From positions 1-38,446 of the forward strand of contig NZ_QGKU01000016.1 of assembly GCF_003172915.1 (NCBI RefSeq): 38,446 nucleotides of DNA, in the 5' to 3' direction. The position numbers and the translations under genes were made by a program. Origin of the DNA: Meridianimarinicoccus roseus. Lineage in GTDB: Bacteria > Pseudomonadota > Alphaproteobacteria > Rhodobacterales > Rhodobacteraceae. Below are positions 1 through 8,865 of the stretch, piece after piece. A model generated the notes under the pieces. The model did no database searches. It was not told where the DNA came from and saw nothing but the letters and a program-made list of their open reading frames with translations. Numbering within the stretch: the stretch's first letter is position 1; every line of letters begins with the position of its first letter.

Positions 1-54
1 AGCGCAGCGCGCGGCCGGCGGTGACGCTGGCGGCCATCGCCGGTCTTCGGAGAA

Positions 55-79
55 GGTTCGGGTTGCGAAACCTGGAACC
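55..79 (+). other. Hairpin just upstream of the transposase gene
   Basis: GGTTC (55-59) pairs with GAACC (75-79) and GGTT (61-64) pairs with AACC (69-72). They close a GCGA (GNRA-type) tetraloop and are separated by a small internal loop. The hairpin ends 15 nt before the start codon, next to the GGAG ribosome-binding site at 85-88. It could dampen transposase translation from transcripts entering the element, as in other insertion sequences; that role is inferred. Confidence 0.4.
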
Positions 80-94
80 GAACCGGAGACGACG

Positions 95-1291
95 ATGACC
101 GACGATAGAATGACCCTGATGGAGCTGGTGGAGAAGTCCGCCGACGAGGATCTCGTCCGCGACATGCTCGCCTATGCCGCCGAGCGGCTGATGGAGATGG
201 AGGTCGAGGCTGCGACGGGCGCGCCAAAAGGAACGCGCACACCGGCGCGCACCACGCAGCGCAATGGATACCGCGAGAGAGGCTGGGAGACCCGCGCCGG
301 CCGGATCGACCTGGCGATCCCGAAGCTGCGCAAGGGCAGCTACTTCCCGAGCTTTCTCGAACCGCGCAGGACGGCGGAGAAGGCCCTCGTGGCCGTCATC
401 CAGGAAGCCTATGTGCACGGCGTCTCGACGCGCGCCGTGGACGATCTGGTGCGTGCCATGGGCGGGAGTGGCGTGTCTAAGAGCCAGGTGAGTCGGCTCT
501 GCGCCGAGATCGACGAGCGCGTGCTGGCATTCCTCACCCGGCCTCTCGAGGGCGCCTGGCCCTATCTCTGGCTCGATGCAACCTACATCCGGGTGCGCGA
601 GAACGGCCGGATCATCAGCCGTGCCGTAATAATCGCGGTGGCGGTCAACGGGGACGGCCGACGCGAGGTGCTCGGCGTCGCCACCGGCCCCTCCGAGGCG
701 GAGACGTTCTGGACTGGCTTCCTGCGCTCTCTCGCCGATCGCGGCCTGCGCGGCGTGAAGCTCGTCGTGGCCGACGATCACAAGGGGCTCAGGGCCGCAG
801 CCCGCCGAGTGTTCGATGCGACCCACCAACGGTGTCGCGTGCACTGGCTCAGAAACGCGCTCGCCCATGCCCCGGCCAAGAGCCGCACCGCCGTGGCCGC
901 AATGCTCAAGACGATCTTCGCCCAGGAGACCAAGGCCGAGGCGGAGACCCAGTGGGACGCCATCGCCGACGCCCTCCGTGAGAAGAATGACCGGCTCGGC
1001 GCCATGATGGACGCCTCCCGCGACGACGTGCTCGCCTACATGGACTTCCCCAGGGAGCACTGGGCGCAGATCAGCTCGACCAACCCGCTTGAGCGCGTCA
1101 ACAAGGAGATCAAGCGCCGTTCCAATGTCGTCGGGATCTTTCCGAACGACGCGGCCATCATCCGTCTGGTCGGCGCGCTGATGATCGAAACCAACGACGA
1201 GTGGGCCGTCGCGCGCCGTTACATGGGGCTGGAGTCGCTGGCCCGCATCACCGATACTCACAACGTCAGACTGCCCGCCGTGGCGACCTGA
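95..1291 (+). CDS. IS256 (Mutator-like) family transposase
   Basis: This 398-residue protein is the usual length for IS256-family DDE transposases. The catalytic acidic residues fall in recognisable contexts: D in [10 protein letters not shown] (about 161), D in VVADDHKG (about 228) and E in [13 protein letters not shown] (about 334). The CRVHWLRN motif before the third acidic residue is also typical of the family. The ATG at 95 has a GGAG ribosome-binding site 6 nt upstream. The frame is uninterrupted and all catalytic motifs are present, so the enzyme is probably active. It sits beside an AT-rich gap and marks the left edge of the gene block. Confidence 0.95.
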   Translation: MTDDRMTLMELVEKSADEDLVRDMLAYAAERLMEMEVEAATGAPKGTRTPARTTQRNGYRERGWETRAGRIDLAIPKLRKGSYFPSFLEPRRTAEKALVAVIQEAYVHGVSTRAVDDLVRAMGGSGVSKSQVSRLCAEIDERVLAFLTRPLEGAWPYLWLDATYIRVRENGRIISRAVIIAVAVNGDGRREVLGVATGPSEAETFWTGFLRSLADRGLRGVKLVVADDHKGLRAAARRVFDATHQRCRVHWLRNALAHAPAKSRTAVAAMLKTIFAQETKAEAETQWDAIADALREKNDRLGAMMDASRDDVLAYMDFPREHWAQISSTNPLERVNKEIKRRSNVVGIFPNDAAIIRLVGALMIETNDEWAVARRYMGLESLARITDTHNVRLPAVAT

Positions 1292-1798
1292 CCAACTCGA
1301 GCCTCTCCGAAGGCCGGCCCTCTTACACCACGCCGCGGGGCACTACCCACCGTCATCCTAATGTTCAAAGCACCGTTCTACACCGCCGCCCGAGTCCGAC
1401 AGAGCCTACGCTAGACCTTTGCGCTGCATGCACCACTGCCTGCGGCGCCATACCTGTCCAATAAGCGATGTTCACGGCAAAGCTGGAGACTGAAAAAGTC
1501 TTCGGTAAGCTAGGAAGCGGATATCATGGGCCGCGCGCAACCATAGCGGGGATGCAGTTGTCGATTCTCTCGGTTGAGCAAGTTTTCCAATCGAGTGTGA
1601 AGGGCCAGAAGCGGATTGAGATGACGACGGTAAAGAGAGTTCCAGACGGCGAGCAAATATATATAAACAATAGAATAAAAGAATTAGAATGGCTATCGTA
1701 TGGTTCGGCCAACCGCGGTCGAGACAGACGTGCTGTTTTGAGTGGGGGTAAACGCCTGCGGTAATGATGACGCAGCAGACAGCACGGCTGCGATGATC
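1292..1798. other. Gene-free gap with an AT-rich core
   Basis: These 507 bases hold no convincing gene. The stretch at about 1653-1692 is strikingly AT-rich (runs of ATATATA and AATAGAATAAAAGAATTAG) in an otherwise very GC-rich window. The 98-codon open frame at 1468-1764 has no ribosome-binding site and no recognisable sequence. The composition suggests DNA of different origin, perhaps brought in with the insertion sequence or left from an older insertion. Confidence 0.5.
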
Positions 1799-2743
1799 TC
1801 ATAACGCGCTTCTTGTAACCTCAGTCACGAAACGCTCCACGTCCGCACGGTCGCACAAGTCGGTATCCGGTGTCGTCACCGCCGACGCTGCGGCTGCCAC
1901 GCCCCAAGCGCAGGCGCTGACGGGGTCGTCCCCTCGGGACAGCGCCAGCGCAAAGCCGCCCACGAAACTGTCGCCCGCGCCCACCTTGGACACCGGTACG
2001 ACGACGGGTGGTCGCAAGAGGCCGCGCCAGTCCGGCGTGACGATCACCGTGCCCATCGCTCCTGCGGCGATCATAACGATCCTGCTCCCGGTGTCGCGGT
2101 GCAACCTACTGGCGTAGTCCGCGATGTCGTCCAGTCGCTTGAGCCGCGCGCCAGACAATTCCTGCGCCTCTTCGTGGTCCATGCGCAGCGCAAACAGTCC
2201 GGTGCCGGTCCGGGCCGCTGCCCGTAGCGCGGACCCGGAGGTGTCGAGAATGATGCGTCCACCGGCGGCCGCCACATTACGATTCAGGTCCACGAAGAAT
2301 GCGTCGGGCAGGCCGGGCGGGTAGGACCCTGAGGGGATCACCAGGGCGCCCGGCTCCAGCGCCTGGAGGATCGCGGCCCGCGCCGTTGCGCAATCACTCT
2401 CCGTCCAGTCCGGGCCCGGCATCATGAAGCGGTATTGCAGACCGTTCGCGGCATCCCTAACCGACAGTGACTGGCGGGTCGGATGGTCAACGCCCAGCCC
2501 GCGCAGGTCCAGTCCTTCGGCCCGCAGCGCGTTCGTCAACGCCATGCCTGTCGGACCGCCGAAGGCCAGGAGCGTCCGGCTCACCCCACCCAGATTTGCG
2601 ATGGCCCGAGAGACGTTCACACCGCCGCCGCCGGGTTGCACACGCGGTGCCGAACAGCGCAGCTTGCGATCCGGGATCACGGCGGGTGCCTCGGTCGACA
2701 GGTCGACGGCGGGGTTAACGGTGATGGTCAGGATCGCGGTCAT
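1799..2743 (-). CDS. pfkB: 6-phosphofructokinase, PfkB (ribokinase) family
   Basis: This 314-residue sugar kinase is expected to phosphorylate fructose 6-phosphate, or a related phosphosugar, with ATP. Its N-terminus closely follows E. coli PfkB: the KLRCSAP...PGGGGVNVSRAIANLGG region carries the first PfkB signature. KVGAGDSFVGGF near residue 258 is the second signature, with the catalytic Asp. The ATG at 2743 has an ACGAGG site about 7 nt upstream; open frame further upstream is noncoding extension. One oddity is that the ATP/Mg-contacting KPNxxE motif of the family reads RMDHEE here. A 1-phosphofructokinase or tagatose-6-phosphate kinase role is possible. There is no operon partner: the next minus-strand gene ends 242 nt upstream. 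Confidence 0.85.
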   Translation of the reverse strand: MTAILTITVNPAVDLSTEAPAVIPDRKLRCSAPRVQPGGGGVNVSRAIANLGGVSRTLLAFGGPTGMALTNALRAEGLDLRGLGVDHPTRQSLSVRDAANGLQYRFMMPGPDWTESDCATARAAILQALEPGALVIPSGSYPPGLPDAFFVDLNRNVAAAGGRIILDTSGSALRAAARTGTGLFALRMDHEEAQELSGARLKRLDDIADYASRLHRDTGSRIVMIAAGAMGTVIVTPDWRGLLRPPVVVPVSKVGAGDSFVGGFALALSRGDDPVSACAWGVAAAASAVTTPDTDLCDRADVERFVTEVTRSAL

Positions 2744-2985
2744 GGCACGCCTCGTGGGATCATGGACGCAGTTGCAGCATACCCGACGCTGCATCGCAAT
2801 CGCCGTGGGGCAGGGCAGGGCGCTCGGAAGGAGAAAAGACTGGGAGAGTGGATGAAGTGCCCCGGACCGGGCGCCGTCTCGCGGTTCCTTTGCGCCTTGC
2901 CTTTGACATGCCGCAGCGATCCGCTTCCATGACGTGGTTCCTCGGTCTCGCGAAAAATCTGCCGCGCGGGCCGCCGCCGCCGTCC

Positions 2986-3912
2986 CTACCTGTCCTGCCG
3001 GATATAGGCGCGGCCAAGAAAGCCGGGCTCCTGCTGCCGTGTGCGCGCGCGGCGGGACGCGGCGACCAGCACTGCGATGGTCAGCACGTAAGGCATCATA
3101 GCCAGCACATAAATCGGCACGTCGAGGCCAAGCGCCTGCAGCCGGGGAATGAGCGCTTGCGCCCCGCCGAAAAGCGCGGCGCCCGCGATGGCCCGCAGTG
3201 GCGACCATTGGACGAACACGACCAGCGCGAGCGCGATCCAGCCGCGTCCGGCGACCATACCCTCGGTCCAGATCTGCGCGCTACCTAGAGCGAGATAGCC
3301 CCCCGCAAGGCCGATAAGTGTGCTCCCTGCAACCAGCGCAACGCATTGCACCGCCTGTACGTCGACGCCCGCGCTGTCGGCGGTCGCCGGATCCTCCCCT
3401 GTTGCCCGCAGCGCAAGGCCGGTTCTGGTGCGATGTAGCATCCAGGCCAGCAACGCAGCTGCGGCGAGTGCGAGGTAGACCACCGCATCCTGCTGAAACA
3501 GCATTCGACCAACGAGTGGCCATTCCTTCAGCGGCCCGGGAAACGGAAGGTCCGCAAGACCCCGGAACGGCCTGTGCGCGAAATCCCGCCCCAGCACCAT
3601 CGACGTGCCAAGACCGATCGCCACGAGCGCCAGCCCTGCAGGGATCTGCGCTGCGCGGAACACAACGACCGCGATAATATAGGGCAGGGTGATGGCGACC
3701 GCGGCACCAGCCGCCAGTACCAGGGACAGGCCCGGTGCCAAACCCGAAAGGCAGGCCGCGGCGCCGGTCATGGCTGCAACCGCCATGACGCCTTCGACCC
3801 CGAGGTTAAGAACCCCTGCGCGCTCGCACAGCAGCAGGCCCAGCGACGCCAACAGAAGCGGGGTCATGAACCCGGGCAGGCTGCCTAGCCACGCGGTCAG
3901 GAACACGATCAT
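2986..3912 (-). CDS. BMP-type ABC importer permease (second permease)
   Basis: This 308-residue multi-pass membrane protein is of the BPD_transp_2 type that pairs with basic-membrane-protein (BMP) binding proteins, like the nucleoside importer permease NupC. It shows the family stretch ERAGVLNLGVEGVM (about 28-41) and the RATGEDPATADSAGVDV cytoplasmic coupling region. The start is the ATG at 3912, whose ATGA overlaps the stop codon of the preceding permease (3909-3911), so the two are translationally coupled. An upstream in-frame extension would run into the partner gene. It is the last gene of the importer operon. Confidence 0.88.
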   Translation of the reverse strand: MIVFLTAWLGSLPGFMTPLLLASLGLLLCERAGVLNLGVEGVMAVAAMTGAAACLSGLAPGLSLVLAAGAAVAITLPYIIAVVVFRAAQIPAGLALVAIGLGTSMVLGRDFAHRPFRGLADLPFPGPLKEWPLVGRMLFQQDAVVYLALAAAALLAWMLHRTRTGLALRATGEDPATADSAGVDVQAVQCVALVAGSTLIGLAGGYLALGSAQIWTEGMVAGRGWIALALVVFVQWSPLRAIAGAALFGGAQALIPRLQALGLDVPIYVLAMMPYVLTIAVLVAASRRARTRQQEPGFLGRAYIRQDR

Positions 3913-4973
3913 GGCGCAACCCTTCCCGCCAGCGCGATCCGGTAGGTGGTGGCGAACTGGCAAGTCACGAGGCACATCAGGAAGATGCCCTGGATCACCA
4001 GAACGATCCCCTCGGAAACGCCGTAGAACACTTTCAGCGACGCGCCTGCGCCGCTCAGACCGGCCATGAAAAGGCTGGCCACCGGGATAAGCAGTGGGTC
4101 GTTTCGGGCCAACGCCGCAATTACGATGCCGTTGAATGTCATCGACATGCCGACTGCCTGTGACAACCGGAACTCTGTGCCGGTCACGATCACACTGCCG
4201 GCAAGGCCCGCCGCGGCGCCACCGAGCAGGATTGAGATCAGCAGTAACCTTCCCGTATCGTATCCCAGTGCCCGAGCCGCACGCGGATTGTCACCGGCGA
4301 AGCGCGCCGCGAAGCCGAACCGCAGGCGGTGGATCATCAGGGCTGCGCTCAGCAGCGCTAGCACGGCGATGGGCAGGCCTGCATTGACATCGCCGAATCC
4401 GAACCGCGGAAGGCGCTCGGCCGCGTCGAAGATCGGTGAGGTTGGAAAATTGTGCGCCGGGTCGCCCATTGGTCCGAACAGAAGATGCTGAAGCAGCAGG
4501 AACGCGATGTTCGACATCAAAAGTGTCACGATCACCTCGCTTACGCCCGCTCGGATTTTCAGCAGCACGGGCAGCAGGATCCACGCCGCGCCGCCGATGC
4601 CCCCGGCCAGCAGCATCACCGGCAGCCGGAACGGACCTCCCAGATCGAGAAGGGCAACCGCGGTCGCGCAGATCGCGCCAAGCTGGACCTGTCCTTCGAT
4701 GCCGATGTTCCAGAATTTTAGCCGCAGGCACAGGGCCGCGGACAGGGCCACCAGCATCATAGGGGTGGCGATCGTCAATGTCCGGGCAAGCCCGGGGCCC
4801 GTCAGGAACACTTGCAGGACCAGCTCGTCGAACAGTGCCCCGGTCGGCACACCAGCCATGAGGAGAATCGCGACCGAAAGCGCCATCGCCAGAAGGATCG
4901 CGCCGGTGAAGGCGGCGGCCTGAAGCCCGGCCGAAACGCGGTCGCGCCGTTCGAGGGATACGCGTTCAAGCAT
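3909..4973 (-). CDS. BMP-type ABC importer permease (first permease)
   Basis: This 354-residue inner-membrane permease forms the transport channel with the gene immediately downstream. The KFWNIGIEGQVQLGA stretch (about 86-100) is the hallmark of NupB/RbsC-like permeases of the BMP importers. GDNPRAARALGYDTGRL (about 228-244) is the cytoplasmic coupling loop for the ATPase. The ATG at 4973 overlaps the ATPase stop codon (4966-4968) by 8 nt, and its own stop overlaps the next start. An uncharged N-terminal tail is followed by a first hydrophobic segment at about 20-42. Confidence 0.88.
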   Translation of the reverse strand: MLERVSLERRDRVSAGLQAAAFTGAILLAMALSVAILLMAGVPTGALFDELVLQVFLTGPGLARTLTIATPMMLVALSAALCLRLKFWNIGIEGQVQLGAICATAVALLDLGGPFRLPVMLLAGGIGGAAWILLPVLLKIRAGVSEVIVTLLMSNIAFLLLQHLLFGPMGDPAHNFPTSPIFDAAERLPRFGFGDVNAGLPIAVLALLSAALMIHRLRFGFAARFAGDNPRAARALGYDTGRLLLISILLGGAAAGLAGSVIVTGTEFRLSQAVGMSMTFNGIVIAALARNDPLLIPVASLFMAGLSGAGASLKVFYGVSEGIVLVIQGIFLMCLVTCQFATTYRIALAGRVAP

Positions 4974-6483
4974 GGCCGAGCATCAGTTCCCCAAGGTCTT
5001 CTCGGCTTGGCCGGGGCTGCGCGCCCGTGCTGATCCGTCCCCGGCTTATCACCGCGATTCGATCGGCAAGGCGCATTATCTCTTCCAGATCCTCGCTGAT
5101 CAGAAGAACACCCGCACCGCCGCCAACCGCGCGCAGCAACTCGGAGTGAACGAAAGCCTGTGCCGACACGTCCAGCCCCTGCGTCGGCGAATGGGCGACG
5201 ATCAGGCGCGCCGCAGGGTCCAGTTCGCGGGCCAGCACAACCTTCTGCGCGTTGCCGCCCGACAACAGACGTACCGGGCGCCGCCCGCCCCTTGGCGCAC
5301 CCGCGATGGCGAATGCGCCGATCAGCCGGTCCGCTCGGGCGCGAACGGCGGAGGGGTGCAGGGCCCAGCGGCCGAATTCGCCACGCTGCACCGCTGCGGC
5401 CACGAGGTTATCCGCAACTGGCATGTTCGGGGCTAGCGCGTCCTGCCGCCGGTCTGCGGGGACATAGCGGAGCCCGAGCGCACGTCGCGCCGCCACCCCT
5501 TCTTCCGACACCTGCCGTCCGTCGAGCCAGATCTGGCCTTCGGCGGGGCACAGTCCCAGGATCGCCTCTGCAAGCTCGCGCTGGCCGTTGCCGCCGATCC
5601 CGACAAGCCCGAGAATCTCTCCGGCATGCACCGTGAGGTCCACGCCGCGCAACGCCGGGACACCGTGCCGGTGCACGCTCAGCCCCCGTGCTTCCATAAG
5701 TTGCGCACGCCGCATCCGTTCGGGGCGCTCTGGCTCGGGCACGTGGTCGCCGATCATTGCAAGCGACAGGTCCGCGGCGCTGGTTTCGGACACGGCCACC
5801 CCGCCCATTACCATGCGCCCGCGCCGCAGCACCGACACGCGGTCACCCGCTGCCATTACCTCGCGCAGCTTGTGCGTGATCAGCACGATGGCCAGTCCAG
5901 CGCCCGCAAGATCCCGCATCAGGGCAAGAAGGCGGTCGGCCTCGGCATCGGTCAGAACGGCTGTCGGTTCGTCCAGCACAAGCATCCGTGCGCCAAGAAC
6001 CAGCGCTTTCAGGATCTCGATACGCTGCTGTTCGGCCATGGAAAGCCGCGCGACCGGTACGTCCAGCGGCGCCTCAAGACCGATCCGGGCCATCAGGTCC
6101 GTCGCGCGCCGGTCCACTTCGGACCAGGCAAGGTGACTGGCGGCAAGACGCAGGTTCTCGCGTCCGGTAAACGGTCCGACCAGCCGGAAGCTCTGGTGCA
6201 CCATGCCGATCCCGGCCCGCGTCGCCTGCGCAGGCGACCGGATCGCTGCCGGGGCGCCAGCCAGCACCACAACACCGGCGTCGGCCGCGTAGATGCCGTT
6301 GAGAACGTTCATAAGCGTGGATTTTCCCGCGCCGTTCTCGCCAAGCAGCGCATGTATTTCCCCGGCCCGGGCGTCGAAATCCACCCTGTCCAGAACCCGC
6401 ACCGCGCCGAAGGTCTTGGTGATCCCGCGCAGTTGGAGCGCGGCCGCCGCGCTGGCGGTGTCCTGCCTTGTCCGTTCTGTCAC
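4966..6483 (-). CDS. BMP-type ABC importer ATP-binding protein (two fused NBDs)
   Basis: This 505-residue tandem ATPase resembles NupA/RbsA. NBD1 (about 20-245) has a perfect Walker A (GENGAGKST), a degenerate signature (LSMAEQQ) and Walker B (MLVLDEPTA). NBD2 (about 260-500) has a degenerate Walker A (GIGGNGQREL), an intact LSGGNAQK signature and a Walker B reading LIVAHSPT with both acidic residues lost. One hydrolytic site is therefore expected, as in this family. I chose the GTG at 6483, 5 nt after the binding-protein stop, because it restores family length; the longer in-frame extension overlaps the upstream gene. The stop overlaps the first permease gene. Confidence 0.88.
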   Translation of the reverse strand: MTERTRQDTASAAAALQLRGITKTFGAVRVLDRVDFDARAGEIHALLGENGAGKSTLMNVLNGIYAADAGVVVLAGAPAAIRSPAQATRAGIGMVHQSFRLVGPFTGRENLRLAASHLAWSEVDRRATDLMARIGLEAPLDVPVARLSMAEQQRIEILKALVLGARMLVLDEPTAVLTDAEADRLLALMRDLAGAGLAIVLITHKLREVMAAGDRVSVLRRGRMVMGGVAVSETSAADLSLAMIGDHVPEPERPERMRRAQLMEARGLSVHRHGVPALRGVDLTVHAGEILGLVGIGGNGQRELAEAILGLCPAEGQIWLDGRQVSEEGVAARRALGLRYVPADRRQDALAPNMPVADNLVAAAVQRGEFGRWALHPSAVRARADRLIGAFAIAGAPRGGRRPVRLLSGGNAQKVVLARELDPAARLIVAHSPTQGLDVSAQAFVHSELLRAVGGGAGVLLISEDLEEIMRLADRIAVISRGRISTGAQPRPSREDLGELMLGHA

Positions 6484-6488
6484 GGGCT

Positions 6489-7583
6489 TCAGTTCACCGA
6501 ACCGGACACGCCCTTCACCAGGAAGTCCATGGACCATAGGCCGCCGTCGTCCAGTACTGCGCCTTCAGCGACCTTCACGGTACCGTCCTGTGCGACCACC
6601 GGGCCGGCGAAGACCTCGAAGGTGCCCGCTATGATCTGCGCCTGCCGGTCCTCGATCTGCGCGCGCACATCGGCGGGTACTGCGTCCGACAGAGGCGTCA
6701 GTCCGACGGTGCCTTCGGCCATGCCGGGGAAGGCGCCCCATTCGCTGGGCTCCCAGGTGCCTTCTACCAGCGCGGCCAGCGTCGGCAGCAGGTACTCCTC
6801 CCAGTTGAACTGGACCGAGGTCAGATGCCCGTTCGGCGCGTGTCGGCTCATATCGAGCTGGAAGCCGATGGACTTCGCGCCTGCTTCTTCCGCCGCGATG
6901 AACGGCGCCGCGGAACTGAGGTTGTTGCCGATCACGTCGTTGCCTTCGTCCAACAGTGCCTTCGTCACCTCGCCCTCGGCTACGGGGTCCCACCAGGAAT
7001 TGGTGTAGATGACCGTCGTTTCGATCTCCGGGTTGATGGACTGCGCCCCAAGGGCGAAGGCGTTCACGTCCCAGTTCACAACGCCGATCGGAAAGCCGGC
7101 GACGATGCCGATCTTTCCGGTCTGCGAAGCGCCTGCAGCTGCCATTCCGGCAAGGTACCAGGCTTGGTAGGTGCGGGTGTAGAAGCCTTCGAGATTGCCG
7201 GCGTTGGTCGCGCCCGAAGCGTTCACGAAGGCGACGGACGGATGCTGCGCCGCCGCTTCGAGAATGCCTTCAGAATAACCGTAGGTCGTGCCTACGATCA
7301 CGTTGAAGCCCCGTCCGACAAACAGGTCTATGGCGTTCTTCAGCGCGGTGGCCTCCTCGGGGATGCTCTCCACCGTGGCAATCGACACGCCGAGATTTTC
7401 CTCCACCGCGAGCCGCGCATTATCGAGCGCCTCGTTCCAGCCGCCATCGCGGGCCGTCGCCCCGTAGATAAATGCGATCTTTGGCGTGCCCTCGATCTGG
7501 AAGGCGAGGGCAGGCAGCGTAAGCAGCGCCGCCATTGCCGCCATAACGCTTCTGCGGGCCAGGCGGTTGGCAATCGTCGTCAT
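6489..7583 (-). CDS. BMP-family periplasmic substrate-binding protein
   Basis: This 364-residue binding protein of the basic membrane protein (Bmp/PnrA-like) family usually captures nucleosides or purine-like ligands. A signal peptide covers about residues 1-27 (ANRLARRSVMAAMAALLTLPALA), with twin arginines but no lipobox cysteine. It is therefore probably a soluble periplasmic protein rather than a lipoprotein. The mature part opens with the family pattern KIAFIYGATARDGGWNEA. The ATG at 7583 has a GGAG site 8 nt upstream. It is followed after 5 nt by the ATPase gene and preceded by the oxygenase gene in the same operon. The ligand cannot be read from sequence alone. Confidence 0.88.
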   Translation of the reverse strand: MTTIANRLARRSVMAAMAALLTLPALAFQIEGTPKIAFIYGATARDGGWNEALDNARLAVEENLGVSIATVESIPEEATALKNAIDLFVGRGFNVIVGTTYGYSEGILEAAAQHPSVAFVNASGATNAGNLEGFYTRTYQAWYLAGMAAAGASQTGKIGIVAGFPIGVVNWDVNAFALGAQSINPEIETTVIYTNSWWDPVAEGEVTKALLDEGNDVIGNNLSSAAPFIAAEEAGAKSIGFQLDMSRHAPNGHLTSVQFNWEEYLLPTLAALVEGTWEPSEWGAFPGMAEGTVGLTPLSDAVPADVRAQIEDRQAQIIAGTFEVFAGPVVAQDGTVKVAEGAVLDDGGLWSMDFLVKGVSGSVN

Positions 7584-7632
7584 GTCGGTGTCTCCTGTCG
7601 GTCGCGGGAAATTACGGGATCGCTGGGCGGGG

Positions 7633-8676
7633 CTATGCTTCGTCCCCGGTGCGATGCGCATAGGTGTCGTCGAAACGAGAGCGGATGTAGTCGCCTGCCG
7701 TGATCGGAGCATATTTAGCCGGCCGTTCCTGCGACTGGCACGAAGGCAGCACCTCGATCGTCTCCCGGCTGTTCACGCCGAAGAAGAATGGGATTGAATA
7801 GCGCCGCTTGCCGGTCTGGTTGATGGCGCGGTGCAGCGTCGACTGGAAATAGTCATTCGTCCAGCGCGCCATCATGTCCCCAACGTTCACGATGAATGCG
7901 CCCGGGATCGGTGGGGCCTGGATCCATTCGCCTGCGGAGTTGAGTACCTGCAAGGCCGGCTTGTCGTCGGTGCACAGAATCGTGAAACACTCGTAGTCCG
8001 AGTGCGCTCCGATGCCGATTTGCTTCTCTTCGGTGGCGGTAGACTGGTCGGGATAGTGTAGCACACGCATATGCGCCATCGGCTTGGTGATCTTGGGCAA
8101 AAAGAAGTCCTCCGGCAGTTCCAGTGCCAGCGCGAAGGCACGAAACACGCGCTCGCCGAAGGCGCGCGCAGCCCCGTGATAGGCGGTCAGCGGTTCGCGG
8201 AAATCGTCCAGTCCATCGGGCCACTGGTTCGGCGCATAGCCAAAGACTCCGGCTGCGACGTCCGGGTCGTCCGCAGGGAGGTCAAGCGCGAGATCGAAGC
8301 CCTCATGCAGATCGCCCTTGTTCTCTGGGTCGGTATTCTCGCCCAGAAGCGGGGTGTAGCCGCGCATCGCGTCCGACTTCTCGACCGAAATTGCCTGTTT
8401 GCGGTCAAGGGGCAAATCGAAGAAGCGGTGCGCTGCGTCGAAGGTCGCGTCTATGATGGCCTGCGGCACCCCGTGGTTTCTGGCGTAGAAGAAGCCGACT
8501 TGGGTGCAGGCATTGCGCACGGCTTCGCCGACCGCGTTGCGGGCGGCCGGGTCGTCCCCGCGCATCGGTCCGAAATCGATGACCGGAATACTGTCGAATG
8601 CGGGTTGCGACGCCTCGAGGCCGCCCGAGAAGAAGGCGCGCGGGCCGTTGCCCGTCATGACAGTCGATTCACCCAT
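7633..8676 (-). CDS. 2OG-Fe(II) oxygenase, isopenicillin N synthase-like family
   Basis: This 347-residue cytoplasmic non-heme iron dioxygenase is expected to couple 2-oxoglutarate decarboxylation to hydroxylation or demethylation of a small molecule. The iron triad is H225 and D227 (AHSDYECFTIL) plus H282 (STLHRAIN), and the 2OG-binding RxS is R292-Y-S294. The N-terminal DIOX_N part begins with IPVIDFGPM. The ATG at 8676 has a strong GGAGG site 7 nt upstream. It is the first gene of the operon with the BMP importer, so its substrate is probably the imported compound. Thymine-7-hydroxylase-like chemistry on a nucleobase is one plausible role, unproven. Confidence 0.85.
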   Translation of the reverse strand: MGESTVMTGNGPRAFFSGGLEASQPAFDSIPVIDFGPMRGDDPAARNAVGEAVRNACTQVGFFYARNHGVPQAIIDATFDAAHRFFDLPLDRKQAISVEKSDAMRGYTPLLGENTDPENKGDLHEGFDLALDLPADDPDVAAGVFGYAPNQWPDGLDDFREPLTAYHGAARAFGERVFRAFALALELPEDFFLPKITKPMAHMRVLHYPDQSTATEEKQIGIGAHSDYECFTILCTDDKPALQVLNSAGEWIQAPPIPGAFIVNVGDMMARWTNDYFQSTLHRAINQTGKRRYSIPFFFGVNSRETIEVLPSCQSQERPAKYAPITAGDYIRSRFDDTYAHRTGDEA

Positions 8677-8704
8677 GCCTTGCCTCCGCAATCTGTTGCA
8701 GCGC

Positions 8705-8733
8705 CAGTTTTGCGGGCCGACGCGCTCAGTCAA
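8705..8733 (-). promoter_or_regulatory. Possible promoter of the oxygenase/BMP importer operon
   Basis: On the minus strand TTGACT (8733-8728, 5 of 6 matches to the -35 consensus) lies exactly 17 nt before AAACTG (8710-8705, a weak -10). It is about 29 nt upstream of the oxygenase ATG. A small palindrome, TTCAC-n4-GTGAA at 8775-8788, lies farther upstream and could be an operator. Confidence 0.35.
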
Positions 8734-8786
8734 CAAGGTTAACGCGCCGGAGGCTGTCGTCGGTAGAAAAAATGTTCACTCATGTG

Positions 8787-8813
8787 AAAAATGCCTGCTT
8801 TGGCGGCAGGCAT
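8787..8813 (-). terminator. Rho-independent terminator after apbE
   Basis: ATGCCTGC (8791-8798) and GCAGGCAT (8806-8813) form an 8-bp perfect stem with a 7-nt loop. Read on the minus strand, the stem runs into TTTTT (8791-8787). It lies about 50 nt past the apbE stop codon and separates the redox operon from the oxygenase/importer operon downstream. Confidence 0.75.
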
Positions 8814-8865
8814 GGCTTTGGCCTTTTAACCGGGCGGTGCGACTCGGGTGGCGGGCCCGATCGCC

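Larger units (their letters stand above)
1..1345 (+). mobile_element. IS256-family insertion sequence, ends not resolved
   Basis: A complete IS256-type transposase gene fills most of this interval. The right end probably lies shortly after the transposase stop, around the TTACACCACGCC stretch at 1324-1335. I could not find a matching inverted repeat in the 94 bases before the gene, so the left end is probably outside the window. Target-site duplications therefore cannot be read. The outer coordinate on the right is an estimate. Confidence 0.5.

Noticed and set aside
1640-1700. AT-rich island as a replication origin
   Set aside because: No DnaA-box cluster, iterons or replication genes nearby.
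1468-1764. 98-codon plus-strand open frame after the insertion sequence
   Set aside because: No ribosome-binding site, no recognisable sequence, spans the AT-rich stretch; probably chance.
2773-2793. TGCAGC-n9-GCTGCA inverted repeat upstream of pfkB as an operator
   Set aside because: Only 6-bp arms in GC-rich DNA and no second copy or known regulator match.
5626-7008. 460-codon plus-strand open frame
   Set aside because: Lies antisense to the BMP importer ATPase and binding-protein genes; Arg/Pro/His-rich translation typical of GC-rich shadow frames.
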